Positions 28,503-38,816 of a DNA stretch of 43,971 nt are shown here, piece after piece. The DNA lies in contig JAOAJC010000002.1 in NCBI GenBank assembly GCA_026414385.1, positions 1 through 43,971 on the forward strand, in the 5' to 3' direction. The stretch comes from Candidatus Pacearchaeota archaeon. GTDB taxonomy: Archaea > Nanobdellota > Nanobdellia > Pacearchaeales > GW2011-AR1. The notes under the pieces are model-generated. The model was not told the DNA's origin. It saw only the letters and a list, made by a program, of their open reading frames with translations, and did no database searches. Both the position numbers and the translations under genes were made by a program. How positions within the stretch are numbered: position 1 is the stretch's first letter; each line of letters opens with the position of its first letter.

Positions 28503-28731
28503 AAAGCTGATATCTGGACTCGGTGAAAAAGTTCCTTATGCAATCGCCGAAATCAATCTTAACCTATCGACTCGCATTCAAGGTTATCTTTTTCATGCCA
28601 TAAAGAAGCTTATAAAACACAGGTTTCGTATGGTGAGTTATAGTCCAGCCACCATATTAATAGCTGAATGTTCTACAGAGGCTTTTATGGACATATCCTT
28701 TCCAGGACAACCGAAATATCCTATCAGCTTT
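28503..28731 (-). ncRNA. Candidate novel pseudoknotted structured RNA (about 229 nt)
   Basis: Terminal helix AAAGCTGATA/TATCAGCTTT (10 bp); about 39% GC by hand count in a much more AT-rich context; nested helices, a 7-bp pseudoknot and a possible 6-bp one; G-U pairs fit only the minus strand; TATA-like TTCTAAATAT (28751-28760) about 24 nt upstream. Confidence 0.65.
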
Positions 28732-28775
28732 AAATAAACACTAAAAAGCAATATTTAGAATTTTCTTGTCATTTT

Positions 28776-29216
28776 TTAGTTGTACTTTTTCTCAGGATTA
28801 TAAATATCAACCCCAAATATTTTCTTTCTTAGCTTTTTATTATTAATTAGATAATTCATTCCAACAAATAACCCAATAACAACCAACAAAATAATCGCTT
28901 GCCATCTTCTCAAAACAGGCTCTAATACATACTCGCTAAGAATATAATAACCAAAATAACAATAGCATATAACTAATATTGTTGCAATTGCCTCTGAAAA
29001 ATACCTCTGGAAATATTTTGCAACTCTTGATTTTATCTCTTTCTTTTCGTAGATTACCCCCAATCCCTTAAACAATTTATACTTAATAAAATCTGCAACA
29101 GGAAAAACTATTTTTCCAAAGATAAACTCATCAAAAATAACAAGAATCATAACGCTTGTTACAAATGAAATTATCTCTATGTTATTAACTAAAAATTGTG
29201 GAGACAATATATTCAT
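28776..29216 (-). CDS. Hypothetical membrane protein (about 3 TM)
   Basis: 146-aa ORF with hydrophobic segments; no family recognised. Confidence 0.6.
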   Translation of the reverse strand: MNILSPQFLVNNIEIISFVTSVMILVIFDEFIFGKIVFPVADFIKYKLFKGLGVIYEKKEIKSRVAKYFQRYFSEAIATILVICYCYFGYYILSEYVLEPVLRRWQAIILLVVIGLFVGMNYLINNKKLRKKIFGVDIYNPEKKYN

Positions 29217-29572
29217 ATCTTGCTACCTCTTTTATACACTCTCGTTCAGTTAGTTTAAAAGATTTTTCTTTTCAGATTTTATTTCTCGATATCATTTAAA
29301 CACAAAAATGTCTTTTAGAACAATAAAAATTGATAACATAAATTAACAGTAGTTACAAATAAAAAATGAAAAAAGACGAGATGATTATTTCTGATGTATA
29401 TTAGCTTAATGGTAACTATTAAAGATATCACCCAATAACAACAAGAAATGTAATTATCCGCATTCTTATAAATTAAATTTTTGATTAGATAAAAATTATA
29501 TTATATCAGCAAAACCTTGCGCAATATAATAAAACATTCAAAAACTCATTTAATTTAATGCCTTTGCGATAT

Positions 29573-30001
29573 TTATTCTTTTTTCTCTTCTGTCTTTGTT
29601 TCTCCTTCTTTCTTTTTCTCTTTTGGCTTGTTTTGTTCAGGGAATATCTCGCTTAATGGTTTTTTTCCAGTTTTTTCAACATTTAAATTAATCTGTGAAA
29701 CAGCATTAGATATTACCTTCCCCCTTACTGTTTTTCTTAATCTTAACCCCTTTCCCTTTGTTCGCATCCCCCAACCTCTTTTTAATAAAACGCTTTTCAA
29801 TCCCAATCCTTCAACATCTTTTGACAAAGGAAAACCTGCGCTATCACTCCCCCCACTAATTTTCAACTCATAACCTTCTAATTCAGGCTTTATTTCCTCC
29901 CCCCTAACAATATCCCCAATCATCTTTCCTATAAAAATATCATTATCTATCTCAAGTTTCCAGCTTTTTCCTTTTTCAGATATATTTAACTTAAATGCCA
30001 T
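29573..30001 (-). CDS. rps6e: Ribosomal protein eS6
   Basis: MAFKLNISEKGKSWKLEIDNDIFIGKMIGDIV...LEGYELKISGGSDSAGFPLSKDVEG...RLRKTVRGKVISNAVSQINL; true start probably MAFKL near 30001. Confidence 0.92.
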   Translation of the reverse strand: MAFKLNISEKGKSWKLEIDNDIFIGKMIGDIVRGEEIKPELEGYELKISGGSDSAGFPLSKDVEGLGLKSVLLKRGWGMRTKGKGLRLRKTVRGKVISNAVSQINLNVEKTGKKPLSEIFPEQNKPKEKKKEGETKTEEKKE

Positions 30002-30166
30002 AGAGCAAAGAAAAATACTCAATTTATAAAGGTTGTTGTTTGATGCTTTCACATTTACAAACAATTAAAAAATTTGCCATTTTCAAATTGCCTTGTCAAT
30101 TAATGCAAAACAACAATTATAATAAAATGTAAAAATTGTTTAAAAAACACTTTTATCTAACAAAAT

Positions 30167-31363
30167 ATGGTATATATCTCGCCAAATAGATTAAGGTTAA
30201 GTGCAAGTAAAATAACCACTTACAAAGGATGTCCTCTTGCCTATTATCTTAAATATGTTGAACATGTGGATGTCCCATCAGATGTAAGAACTGTTTTTGG
30301 CAAAGTTATTCACTCCATGCTTAATGATTTTTATGATAAAAATTTCAAAAGCCCAGATAGTTTTGCTAATGCATGGAAATATAGGTGGTTCAGGGAATGT
30401 TCAGGTGAAACATTAAGTGAAAAAAGAAAAAAAATTTATAAGATTATAGAATATAACACTGGAAAAACACCAATAAGATTAGGAACCCATATTAGATTTT
30501 GCAGTCAATCAAGTCAAGAAATAGAACCTCTTGAAGTTTTTTTTGGTTACATGAAACTCGGAGAAAATATTCTAAAAAGATTCTATGAAGATTTTAAACC
30601 AAGACCCCCACCAATTTTAAAAGAATCTTCTTTTGAATTAACCATAAAAGGCAATCAAAGAGAGCATAAGGTAATTGTTATTTTTGATAGAATTGACTTA
30701 AAAAACGGCCTACCAATAATAGGAGACTACAAAACAGACAAAAAATCTCCTGAAGATAATCCAGAAGATAAAGCTTTTCAATTGCATAGGCACCCACAAT
30801 TTACGCTTTATAGTTTAGCATTTAGACAATTAATAAAAGAAGGCAGATTAAAAGGGATTATTCCAGATAGCATAGAAAAAGAAGCTGAAATATGGTATTA
30901 TCATTTAAGAAGCGGAAAAATTTTCCAAACATTTCGTAGTGAAAAAGATTTTGAATATGTTACTAGTCTTTTAGACGATGTGGCTGATGGAATTCTATGC
31001 CAACGCTTTACCCCATTTTATGGATTCCATTGCAGCATGTGTCCATATCAAATTGCATGCGAAAAATATTCAGTAAATTTTGGTGGCCCAAGAATAGATT
31101 TGGAAGGAAGAATAAAACCAGCCAAACCAATCTCTTGGGATGATGACTTAATAGAAAGAGATTGGATAAAATCAGAACTAACTCAACAAGAGAATAACAA
31201 ACAAATCTACCCTATTGATAAAAAAGGACAACAATATTTTCCATTCATGGCCCCGCAAACAAATCAAACCCCTTTGCCAAAAAACCAAAAAATCAAAAAA
31301 CCAATTCAAAAAACCCTATTTAAATTAAAACCCTATAAGCTACCTAAGACCCCCAGCCAATAA
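30167..31363 (+). CDS. PD-(D/E)XK (RecB/Cas4-like) nuclease
   Basis: LSASKITTYKGCPLAYYLKYV, FGKVIHSML, IIGDYKTDKK, HPQFTLYSLAFRQL, FHCSMCPYQIACEKY; four Cys in a Cas4/AddB-like Fe-S arrangement. Confidence 0.85.
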   Translation: MVYISPNRLRLSASKITTYKGCPLAYYLKYVEHVDVPSDVRTVFGKVIHSMLNDFYDKNFKSPDSFANAWKYRWFRECSGETLSEKRKKIYKIIEYNTGKTPIRLGTHIRFCSQSSQEIEPLEVFFGYMKLGENILKRFYEDFKPRPPPILKESSFELTIKGNQREHKVIVIFDRIDLKNGLPIIGDYKTDKKSPEDNPEDKAFQLHRHPQFTLYSLAFRQLIKEGRLKGIIPDSIEKEAEIWYYHLRSGKIFQTFRSEKDFEYVTSLLDDVADGILCQRFTPFYGFHCSMCPYQIACEKYSVNFGGPRIDLEGRIKPAKPISWDDDLIERDWIKSELTQQENNKQIYPIDKKGQQYFPFMAPQTNQTPLPKNQKIKKPIQKTLFKLKPYKLPKTPSQ

Positions 31364-33095
31364 TTTTCTTTCTCTTTATGTCAGCAATCTCTTGCAAAAC
31401 CTTTAATTCATCAGCACTCAACAAATCTTTATTTTTTTTAAACTCTCTATATTGCTTTTCAGTTATGTCTGCATAAAGATATTTTTTATCACTTAATTTC
31501 CTCTCAAAATTAACTCCATGAAGAGCAATTGCAAGCTCCTCTCCCTCTTTTGCCTCTTGAACAGATTCTTTTTCTTTCTGCAACGATTTTACTCTTGCAA
31601 TTTCCTCACCGCTTTCATCAATTAATGGCAACCCAGGTTTTATCTTTCCAGCAATCACTCTAATCCCAAAAATAGCAGGATTCAAATTTCTAAATACATA
31701 TCTATGCAATATCTCTAATTTAGATATTGTTGCGAGAGACATTAATCTCTCTTTCTCTATTTCTTTTGCCCTTTTTTCCCTCCACTCTTGCAAATCTTCA
31801 ATTAGTTTGTAAATTATATCATTAGTTAAAATTTTAATATTTCCAATTTCAAGCCCTTCTTCAATACCAACATTAAAGCCAACAACAACAGCATCCAATG
31901 GATTAATTTCCAAATTGGCTTTTGCATTCACAATGTCTATTTTGTTAATTGCCCCAATATCGGCTTTCAAAATTTTAATATTTTGTTGCTTTAATAAATA
32001 TATTAACGCCTCTAAGCTTCCCAAAGAATCTGCCTTTATTATAATTCCTTCTTTGTCATTCTTTATCACGCCAGAAATTTCTTTCTTGAATTCAGATTTT
32101 ATCTTTTCAAAATTATTATCTAACTTTTGAAAAGGCATTCCTGGAAGAATTCCTTCTTTGCTTTTCAAATGAATTCTTATCCCAGTTGCAGCAGTTACGC
32201 AATTAACTGCTCGGTATTTTTCTGATAAAGGTAAAATTTCTTCAATAGCTCTTACTTTTGATAATACAGGCTCATTGAATGTAGCAATTGCAATCTCATC
32301 ATCTTCCTTTAATACCCCATCATATAAAATTGCTTCTATACTCTCCATTGCTTTCTCTTTTTTAATTTCTAAAATAATGCCCTTGGCCTCATTTGAAACT
32401 TTTAATCGTTCTTTCAAAAATCTCTGTGATAATCCGCACAAAACAAGCAATAATTCTGAAATTCCCTCTCCTGTTCTCGCAGATGTGGGAACAATTGCAA
32501 CCTTTTTTGTAAAATCACTTACATTAAAAAATAAATCAGAATCAAACCCGTGTTCTTTTAAGCTACCTTGAAAAGTAATCAGCGCCTCATCAAATTCCTG
32601 TCTTACATTCACTGGTTGATTTTCAATAGATTCCTTTAATCCCAAATGAGAATAATTCATCCACCCTGAAATTGTATCTATTTTATTAAGTGCTATCAAA
32701 AAAGGAGTTTTATTTGCCCTCAATATTTGCAAAACCTCTGCTGTTTGTGGTTTAATTCCCTCTTTTATTGCCACAACCAATATCGCCAAATCAGCAAGAG
32801 CCCCCCCTCTTTTTCTCAAATTTGTAAATGCAGCATGCCCTGGAGTATCTATAAATAAAAATCCAGGAATCTCTAATTTTATTTTGTATTTATCAATTAA
32901 AGGACAAGTGCCTCGTATTTTATCAGCAGGATATTTCGTAAAAGAAATCTTTTGAGTTATTCCCCCCGCCTCTTTCTCACCAACAGAACTACCTCTAAAT
33001 CTATCCAAAATAGATGTCTTGCCATGATCTACATGCCCGCATACCGTTACAATAGGACACCTTATTCCCAAATTGTTCTTGTCTTCGCTTTTCAT
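31344..33095 (-). CDS. infB: Translation initiation factor aIF5B (IF-2)
   Basis: RCPIVTVCGHVDHGKTSILDRFRGSSVGEKEAGGITQKISFTKYP, FIDTPGHAAFTNLRKRGGALADLAILVV. Confidence 0.96.
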   Translation of the reverse strand: MKSEDKNNLGIRCPIVTVCGHVDHGKTSILDRFRGSSVGEKEAGGITQKISFTKYPADKIRGTCPLIDKYKIKLEIPGFLFIDTPGHAAFTNLRKRGGALADLAILVVAIKEGIKPQTAEVLQILRANKTPFLIALNKIDTISGWMNYSHLGLKESIENQPVNVRQEFDEALITFQGSLKEHGFDSDLFFNVSDFTKKVAIVPTSARTGEGISELLLVLCGLSQRFLKERLKVSNEAKGIILEIKKEKAMESIEAILYDGVLKEDDEIAIATFNEPVLSKVRAIEEILPLSEKYRAVNCVTAATGIRIHLKSKEGILPGMPFQKLDNNFEKIKSEFKKEISGVIKNDKEGIIIKADSLGSLEALIYLLKQQNIKILKADIGAINKIDIVNAKANLEINPLDAVVVGFNVGIEEGLEIGNIKILTNDIIYKLIEDLQEWREKRAKEIEKERLMSLATISKLEILHRYVFRNLNPAIFGIRVIAGKIKPGLPLIDESGEEIARVKSLQKEKESVQEAKEGEELAIALHGVNFERKLSDKKYLYADITEKQYREFKKNKDLLSADELKVLQEIADIKRKKIIGWGS

Positions 33096-33194
33096 CTTCT
33101 AATTCCCCGTCATTAAAACCATTATAAATATCAGTTTTCAAGGGTATAAAAACATATCAACTATCACACAAATCTAAATAAGCAAAGATTAATA

Positions 33195-33485
33195 TTGAAA
33201 AATATGGAATATTCAACAACAAGAAATAAAAGAGATTATAGAAGGGAGGGAAATTATAAATCAAAACATCACCCTCAAAAAAGAGATTACTGCCCGGAAA
33301 GATATGGGCGACAACAAAAAATGCTCGCGTTTAAAGCGTTTAAAGAAAAAAGGCTTGCTCTTATAAAAGAAAGACATAATTTAATGAAAAAAGAACGCGA
33401 ATTAATAGAAGAAGAACTAAAAAAAAGCAAATTAGAAAAAGAGCTTGAAAAAGAAATAAGAGAAGATGAAATTGATGAACAATAA
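33195..33485 (+). CDS. Small charged coiled-coil hypothetical protein
   Basis: 96 aa, Lys/Glu-rich heptads. Confidence 0.5.
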   Translation: MKNMEYSTTRNKRDYRREGNYKSKHHPQKRDYCPERYGRQQKMLAFKAFKEKRLALIKERHNLMKKERELIEEELKKSKLEKELEKEIREDEIDEQ

Positions 33486-33488
33486 AAA

Positions 33489-34964
33489 TTAATATTGTCT
33501 TGCGATATAGACAACAGCACTTGCTTTCTTTCCACAAATAACACACTTCCCATTCGCTTTTTCCTTTTCTAATTTTGTTCCCCTAACAGTTGCCCCTATT
33601 TCTTTCTCAACAATCTCTGCGCATTTTATCCCATCCATATCCACAGAACAAAAATTACATCGTGCAATAAATCCATTATCCATAAGATTTTTTATCTCAT
33701 CTGCATTTTTCGCATTTTTTATCCTGCTCTCAAATAATTTGTCAGCTTTTTTCATCAAATTTTTTCCACTCTCGTCAGCAACCTTTTTTATATATTCAAT
33801 TAAATCTTTTTCGTCAATAACTTCCTTTTTATCAATATCTCTCCGAAAAACAGTCAATTTTTTACTTTTGATATCTTTCAACCCAACATCAATCCTTATT
33901 GGAACGCCCTTCATTTCCCAATAATTAAATTTCTCGCCCGCGCTTCTCTCGCTCAAATCTATTTCCACGGAAGCAAATTTTTCAATAATCTTTTTTAACT
34001 CTTCTGTTTTTTTTAATACTTTATCATCTTTAACAACCGGAACAATCACAACATTCAATGGCGAAATTGCCCAAGGAAATTTCAATCCTTTATCATCGCC
34101 ATGAACAATTATCACACTTGCAAAAATTCTTGATACGGCAGGGCCATAACAAGTTATCCAAACATATTTTTCTTTTCCATCTTTGTCTTTAAATTTAACA
34201 TCAAATGCTCTTGAAAAATCTTGTTTTAATAAATGAGTTGATGGTTGTTGTATTAATTTTCCATCTGGATTTAAAACATCAGCAGCAAAAGTCCTATGTG
34301 CGCCGGGAAATTTATCCCAAGCAGGCCTCTCAAAAAATATGAATGGTAAACCAAAAACATCATGCAATACCTCTTTCGTAGTTTCCATATCTTCATAAAC
34401 TTGCCTCATAGCATCTTCTTCGGAAGCATGCGCACAATGCGCCTCAATCCAATGAAATTCTCTGCTCCTCATAAAAGGCCTCGTTGCCCTTGTCTCATAC
34501 CTAAAAACATTGGCTCTCTGATATGTCTTAAAAGGCAAATCTTTATAACTTCTTATCCATAAACTAAACATCTGATAAAATGCAGTCTCCGAAGTCGGCC
34601 TTAAAGCCAATCTCTCGTCAAGTTTTGTATCGCCTGCCTCACTAACCCAAAAAACCTGTGGAGTGAATCCCATAACATGAGCTGATTCTTTTTTCAAATT
34701 TGCTTCTGGGATTAACGTAGGAAACCAATATGGTTTATGGTTTTTTCTTTGTAAGGTTCTCTCCAAATAATCATACATTTTTTCCATAGCCAAAACACTC
34801 CACGGTTGAAAAACAATAAATCCCTTAACATTATACCTTATATCAGCCAATTCACACTTTTGCACAACTTCCGTATACCACTCAGAAAAATTTTCATTTT
34901 TCTTAACAGAAATCCCTTTCCCTTTATCATTTTTTTCAAACCCGCTCTTTTCTTTTTCCATCAA
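33489..34964 (-). CDS. proS: Prolyl-tRNA synthetase (archaeal/eukaryal type)
   Basis: NFSEWYTEVVQKCELADIRYNVKGFIVFQPW, LRPTSETAFYQMFSLWIRSYKDLPFKTYQRANVFRYE, HRTFAADVLNPDGK. Confidence 0.96.
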   Translation of the reverse strand: MMEKEKSGFEKNDKGKGISVKKNENFSEWYTEVVQKCELADIRYNVKGFIVFQPWSVLAMEKMYDYLERTLQRKNHKPYWFPTLIPEANLKKESAHVMGFTPQVFWVSEAGDTKLDERLALRPTSETAFYQMFSLWIRSYKDLPFKTYQRANVFRYETRATRPFMRSREFHWIEAHCAHASEEDAMRQVYEDMETTKEVLHDVFGLPFIFFERPAWDKFPGAHRTFAADVLNPDGKLIQQPSTHLLKQDFSRAFDVKFKDKDGKEKYVWITCYGPAVSRIFASVIIVHGDDKGLKFPWAISPLNVVIVPVVKDDKVLKKTEELKKIIEKFASVEIDLSERSAGEKFNYWEMKGVPIRIDVGLKDIKSKKLTVFRRDIDKKEVIDEKDLIEYIKKVADESGKNLMKKADKLFESRIKNAKNADEIKNLMDNGFIARCNFCSVDMDGIKCAEIVEKEIGATVRGTKLEKEKANGKCVICGKKASAVVYIARQY

Positions 34965-35062
34965 TCTAAATAATATTTAGATATTTTAAAACTTGTTATT
35001 TATAAAGTTCTAAAATCACAAATTTAATGCACCCCTCGGTTTGTTAGATTTTGTTCATTCCA

Positions 35063-35692
35063 TCAAAAGCACACAAAACCCTGAGACTCACTATCATAAA
35101 TAACTTTCTTAAAATATTTTCTTAATTTTCTCTCTATGGTTTTTTTAAATTTTTCATCAAGTTTTTTTAATTTTCCAGGATTTGGACAATAATGCCATAA
35201 TCTTCCGCCATTTTTCAAAACTCTTCTCAACTCAGCATAAAAACCCTCAAAATAAAGTCCAGGGGCAAGTTTAAATGTTGGGGGATCATGAATAATTACA
35301 TCAAAAAAAGAATCGTTAAATTTCTTTATACCCTCTGTTACATCCTCTTCTTTAATTATAATTTTTGGATTATTGAAAAGTTTTTCGCTTGCTTTGTTTA
35401 ATTTTGCAATTTTTAAAACGTTCTCATCTTTTTCAAAACTATAAACTTTCTCAACATCTTTTATTTCTGCAGAAAAGATTGCAGTATATCCCAAACCACA
35501 ACAACAATCAAGAACAATTCCATATGGTTTTGCAGCTCCAATTTTTAACAAACTATCTTGAAGCGGATCTATCTTAACAAACCTATGCATAGGAACTCCA
35601 GAAATTTTTAATGTCGGAATCGTTTTTGTCTCATACAATTGATAAAATTTTTTAGTCTTATTAGAGTAAAATTGAATTTTTTCGCCCATCAT
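35063..35692 (-). CDS. SAM-dependent methyltransferase (COG2521-like)
   Basis: GIVLDCCCGLGYTAIFSAE, DVIIHDPPTFKLAPGLYFEGFYAELRRVLKNGGRLWHYCPNPG. Confidence 0.82.
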   Translation of the reverse strand: MMGEKIQFYSNKTKKFYQLYETKTIPTLKISGVPMHRFVKIDPLQDSLLKIGAAKPYGIVLDCCCGLGYTAIFSAEIKDVEKVYSFEKDENVLKIAKLNKASEKLFNNPKIIIKEEDVTEGIKKFNDSFFDVIIHDPPTFKLAPGLYFEGFYAELRRVLKNGGRLWHYCPNPGKLKKLDEKFKKTIERKLRKYFKKVIYDSESQGFVCF

Positions 35693-35709
35693 TAAATATT
35701 TAACAGCAA

Positions 35710-36036
35710 CTAAAATTCTTTTTCTTCAATACTCGTTATTTTTTCTTTTTTCACACTCTTTTTCCCAGAAGATTCTTCAGAAGATAAATTTGTTTGCCCG
35801 TTAGATAATTTTCCTTGTAACTCCATTAACTCGCTTTCATCTATTGAATTAATTGCTTGTTTAAAAGCAGAAAAATTATCCGCGCTTATTCTTGTCCCAG
35901 CTTTTGTAAATCCAGTGTATCTATCAGATTTAACAAACTCTCTTATTGTAACGCCAATTTTGCCACCAAAATCATCAATTCTTACGACAATATCAGTATC
36001 AGAATTTTTTGATATTCTTGCAATATCTCTCTCCAT
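35710..36036 (-). CDS. PC4/p15-like ssDNA-binding protein
   Basis: DIVVRIDDFGGKIGVTIREFVKSDRYTGFTKAGTRISADNFSAFKQAINSI. Confidence 0.7.
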   Translation of the reverse strand: MERDIARISKNSDTDIVVRIDDFGGKIGVTIREFVKSDRYTGFTKAGTRISADNFSAFKQAINSIDESELMELQGKLSNGQTNLSSEESSGKKSVKKEKITSIEEKEF

Positions 36037-36302
36037 TCTAATTTTGAGTTACTCTCCTATTTAAAGGTTCTTATGTTTCATAAATTTTATCTCATAATCA
36101 CAATTAGATAACATCTTTAGATAAAGATATTTTTAATAATAAACCATTAAATAATTTTGATTAGAGTTATACTAATCCAGAAGATAATTTAAAAAATTTA
36201 TGTCATAAAACAATTTATTAAAAATTAATAAAACACAGTTTAGCATTCAATTATTATTAAAAAATTAGAAACCCTTAAAACCCTCTTTATCTAAATATAA
36301 TA

Positions 36303-37658
36303 ATGCTAAAACTATACAATACGCTAACAAGAAAAAAAGAAACTTTTAAGCCAATTAAAAAACAATTAGTTAAAATGTATTCGTGTGGTCCAACCGTTTA
36401 TAATTATGCGCATATAGGAAATCTAAGAACTTATATTTTTAATGACCTCCTAAAAAGAGTTTTGTTATATAATAAATACAAAGTTAAACACGCAATGAAC
36501 ATTACCGATGTTGATGATAAAATAATAAAAAAATGTAATGAAGAAAAAATTAGTTTAAAAGAACTAACATCAAAATATGAGAAAGCTTTTTTCTCAGACA
36601 TAGAAGAATTAAACATAATAAAACCATCTTGCATATTAAGAGCGACAGAAACAATAAAAGAAATAGTCAGTTTGATAAAAATATTAATGAAAAAAGGTTA
36701 TGCCTATCAAAGCCAAGATGGAATTTATTTTTCAATTTCAAAATTTAAAAATTATGGTAAATTAGCATTATTAGAAAAAATAAAAACAACAAAAGAAAGA
36801 ATTAACAAAGACGAATACTCAAAAGAAAACCCGCAAGATTTTGCGCTTTGGAAATTCTATAAAGAAGAAGATGGAAATGTTTTTTGGGAAACAGAAATAG
36901 GCAAAGGACGCCCAGGATGGCATATAGAGTGTTCAGCCATGTCAATTAAATGTCTTGGAAAAAGTTTTGACATTCATACAGGAGCAATTGATTTAATCTT
37001 CCCCCACCATACAAATGAAATTGCTCAAAGCGAAGCAGCAACAGGAAAAAAATTTGTTAATTATTGGATTCACGGAGCCCACCTAACTTTAAAAGACGAG
37101 AAAATGGCAAAATCAGCGGGAAACACAATCTATCTTTCTAATTTAAAAGAAAAAGGATTCAACCCAATAATTTTTAGGTATTTGTGTTTGCAAAATCATT
37201 ATAGAAGTCCAATGTCGTTTTCGTTTGATAATCTTGAAGCAGCAAAATCATCATATGAAAGAATAAAAAGAAAAATAATTATTTTAAAAAAAGAACACGC
37301 AAAATTAAATGACAAAACAAAAATTTACGAAAAGCAATTTCTTGAAGCAATAAACGACGATTTGAATATGCCGCTTGCATTGCAAGTTTTTTATAAAGCG
37401 CTTGACGACATTGATTTTAGTTCAGAAAAAAAATTAAAACTTCTTGAAAAATTTGACGAAGTTTTTGGATTAGGAATAAAAGACATAAAAGAAGAAAAAC
37501 TATCAATCCCAGAAGAAATTAACAAACTAATAAAACAAAGAGAAAAGTTAAGAGAAGAAAAAAATTTCAAAGAAGCAGATAAAATTAGAGAAATGATAAG
37601 ACAAAAAGGATTTTTATTAGAAGATAGCCCGGAAGGCACAAAAATACAAAAGATATAA
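36303..37658 (+). CDS. cysS: Cysteinyl-tRNA synthetase
   Basis: YSCGPTVYNYAHIGNLRTYIFNDLLKR, GRPGWHIECSAMS, FPHHTNEIAQSEAATGKKFVNYWIHGAHLTLKDEKMAKSAGN. Confidence 0.96.
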   Translation: MLKLYNTLTRKKETFKPIKKQLVKMYSCGPTVYNYAHIGNLRTYIFNDLLKRVLLYNKYKVKHAMNITDVDDKIIKKCNEEKISLKELTSKYEKAFFSDIEELNIIKPSCILRATETIKEIVSLIKILMKKGYAYQSQDGIYFSISKFKNYGKLALLEKIKTTKERINKDEYSKENPQDFALWKFYKEEDGNVFWETEIGKGRPGWHIECSAMSIKCLGKSFDIHTGAIDLIFPHHTNEIAQSEAATGKKFVNYWIHGAHLTLKDEKMAKSAGNTIYLSNLKEKGFNPIIFRYLCLQNHYRSPMSFSFDNLEAAKSSYERIKRKIIILKKEHAKLNDKTKIYEKQFLEAINDDLNMPLALQVFYKALDDIDFSSEKKLKLLEKFDEVFGLGIKDIKEEKLSIPEEINKLIKQREKLREEKNFKEADKIREMIRQKGFLLEDSPEGTKIQKI

Positions 37659-37667
37659 AGAGATAAG

Positions 37668-38627
37668 ATGTCAAAAAACTCGGAAATAGCAAAAATATTC
37701 TATGAAATAGCAGACATATTAGAAATGCAAAATGTTCAATGGAAACCAAGAGCATACAGGCAAGCAGCACAATCTATAGAATCACTAAAAGAAGATGTTG
37801 AAAAGCTATATCAAAAAGGCAATATAGAAAAGTTGGAACAAATTCCAAACATAGGAGAAGCCCTTGCAAAAAAAATCGTAGAATACTTAAAAACAGGAAA
37901 AATAAAAGAACATAAAAAACTGCTTAAATCAATTCCCAAACATACAAGAGAATTAATGCAAATTCCAGGATTAGGAGCAAAAAAAATTAAAAAATTACAT
38001 GATATATTAAAGATTAGCACAATAAACCAACTTGAAAAAGCAGCAAGAGAACATAAAATAAGAAATTTATTCGGTTTTGGAGAAAAATCGGAAAAAGACA
38101 TTCTTGAAGCAATAGAACTATCAAAAATATCAAAAGATAGAATTCCATTAAAAGAAGCACAAAAAGAAGCAAAAAAGATAATAAACCAACTTAAAAAACT
38201 AAAAAATATTGAAAAAATAGAAGCAGCCGGTTCAATAAGAAGAAAAAAACCGTTCATAAGAGACATTGACATTTTAGTATCATCAAATAATCCTGAAAAA
38301 GTAATAAATGCCTTTGTAAAACTAAAGAATCTTAAAAAAATTCTTGGAAAAGGCGCCACAAAAGCAACAATAATTTTAAAATCAGGAATTCAAGCAGACA
38401 TTCGTGTAATCAACCCAAAATCATGGGGAGCAGGTTTGCTTTATTTTACCGGAAATAAAAACTACAATATAATGATAAGAAAAATAGCAATTAAAAAAGG
38501 GTTTAAACTAAGTGAATATGGTTTGTTTGATAAAAAAACAGGCAAAATGATAGCAGGAAAAACAGAGAAAGAAATAGCAAAAAAACTAAACATTAAATTA
38601 CCGAAACCAGAGAACAGAGAAATTTAG
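37668..38627 (+). CDS. Family X DNA polymerase-like nucleotidyltransferase
   Basis: N-terminal HhH repeats (IPNIGEALAKKIVEYLKTGK, IPGLGAKKIKKLHD), EAAGSIRRKKPFIRDIDILVSS, GIQADIRVINPKSWGAGLLYFTGNKNYNIMIRKIA. Confidence 0.9.
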   Translation: MSKNSEIAKIFYEIADILEMQNVQWKPRAYRQAAQSIESLKEDVEKLYQKGNIEKLEQIPNIGEALAKKIVEYLKTGKIKEHKKLLKSIPKHTRELMQIPGLGAKKIKKLHDILKISTINQLEKAAREHKIRNLFGFGEKSEKDILEAIELSKISKDRIPLKEAQKEAKKIINQLKKLKNIEKIEAAGSIRRKKPFIRDIDILVSSNNPEKVINAFVKLKNLKKILGKGATKATIILKSGIQADIRVINPKSWGAGLLYFTGNKNYNIMIRKIAIKKGFKLSEYGLFDKKTGKMIAGKTEKEIAKKLNIKLPKPENREI

Positions 38628-38816
38628 AATCTTATTCTTTTACTAAATTAAAAATTTGTTTAACAATCATTTTCTACAATAAATCTTTTTATTTTAAAAT
38701 CAATCTTTTTCCGCCCGACACTGAATAAGATTTAATACCTCTTAATTAATGCAAAACTTCTATTTAATCGTGCAATACAAGCTAAACTATTTAAGCAGTT
38801 TTTTCTTTTATTAATC

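Noticed and set aside
28503-28731. RNase P RNA or SRP RNA identity for the structured RNA
   Set aside because: No GAGGAAAGUCC/ACAGAA..CCGGCUUA or SRP helix-8 consensus seen by eye; kept as unknown pending covariance-model search.
28411-28737. ORF-track 108-aa plus-strand ORF
   Set aside because: Antisense to the structured RNA and the basic ORF; pyrimidine-rich low-complexity N-terminus and no recognisable family.
29370-29440. Possible C/D-box RNA or tRNA fragment (GATGATTATTTCTGATGTATATTAGCTTAATGGTAAC)
   Set aside because: C and D' boxes too close and no acceptor or T-arm; no coherent fold.
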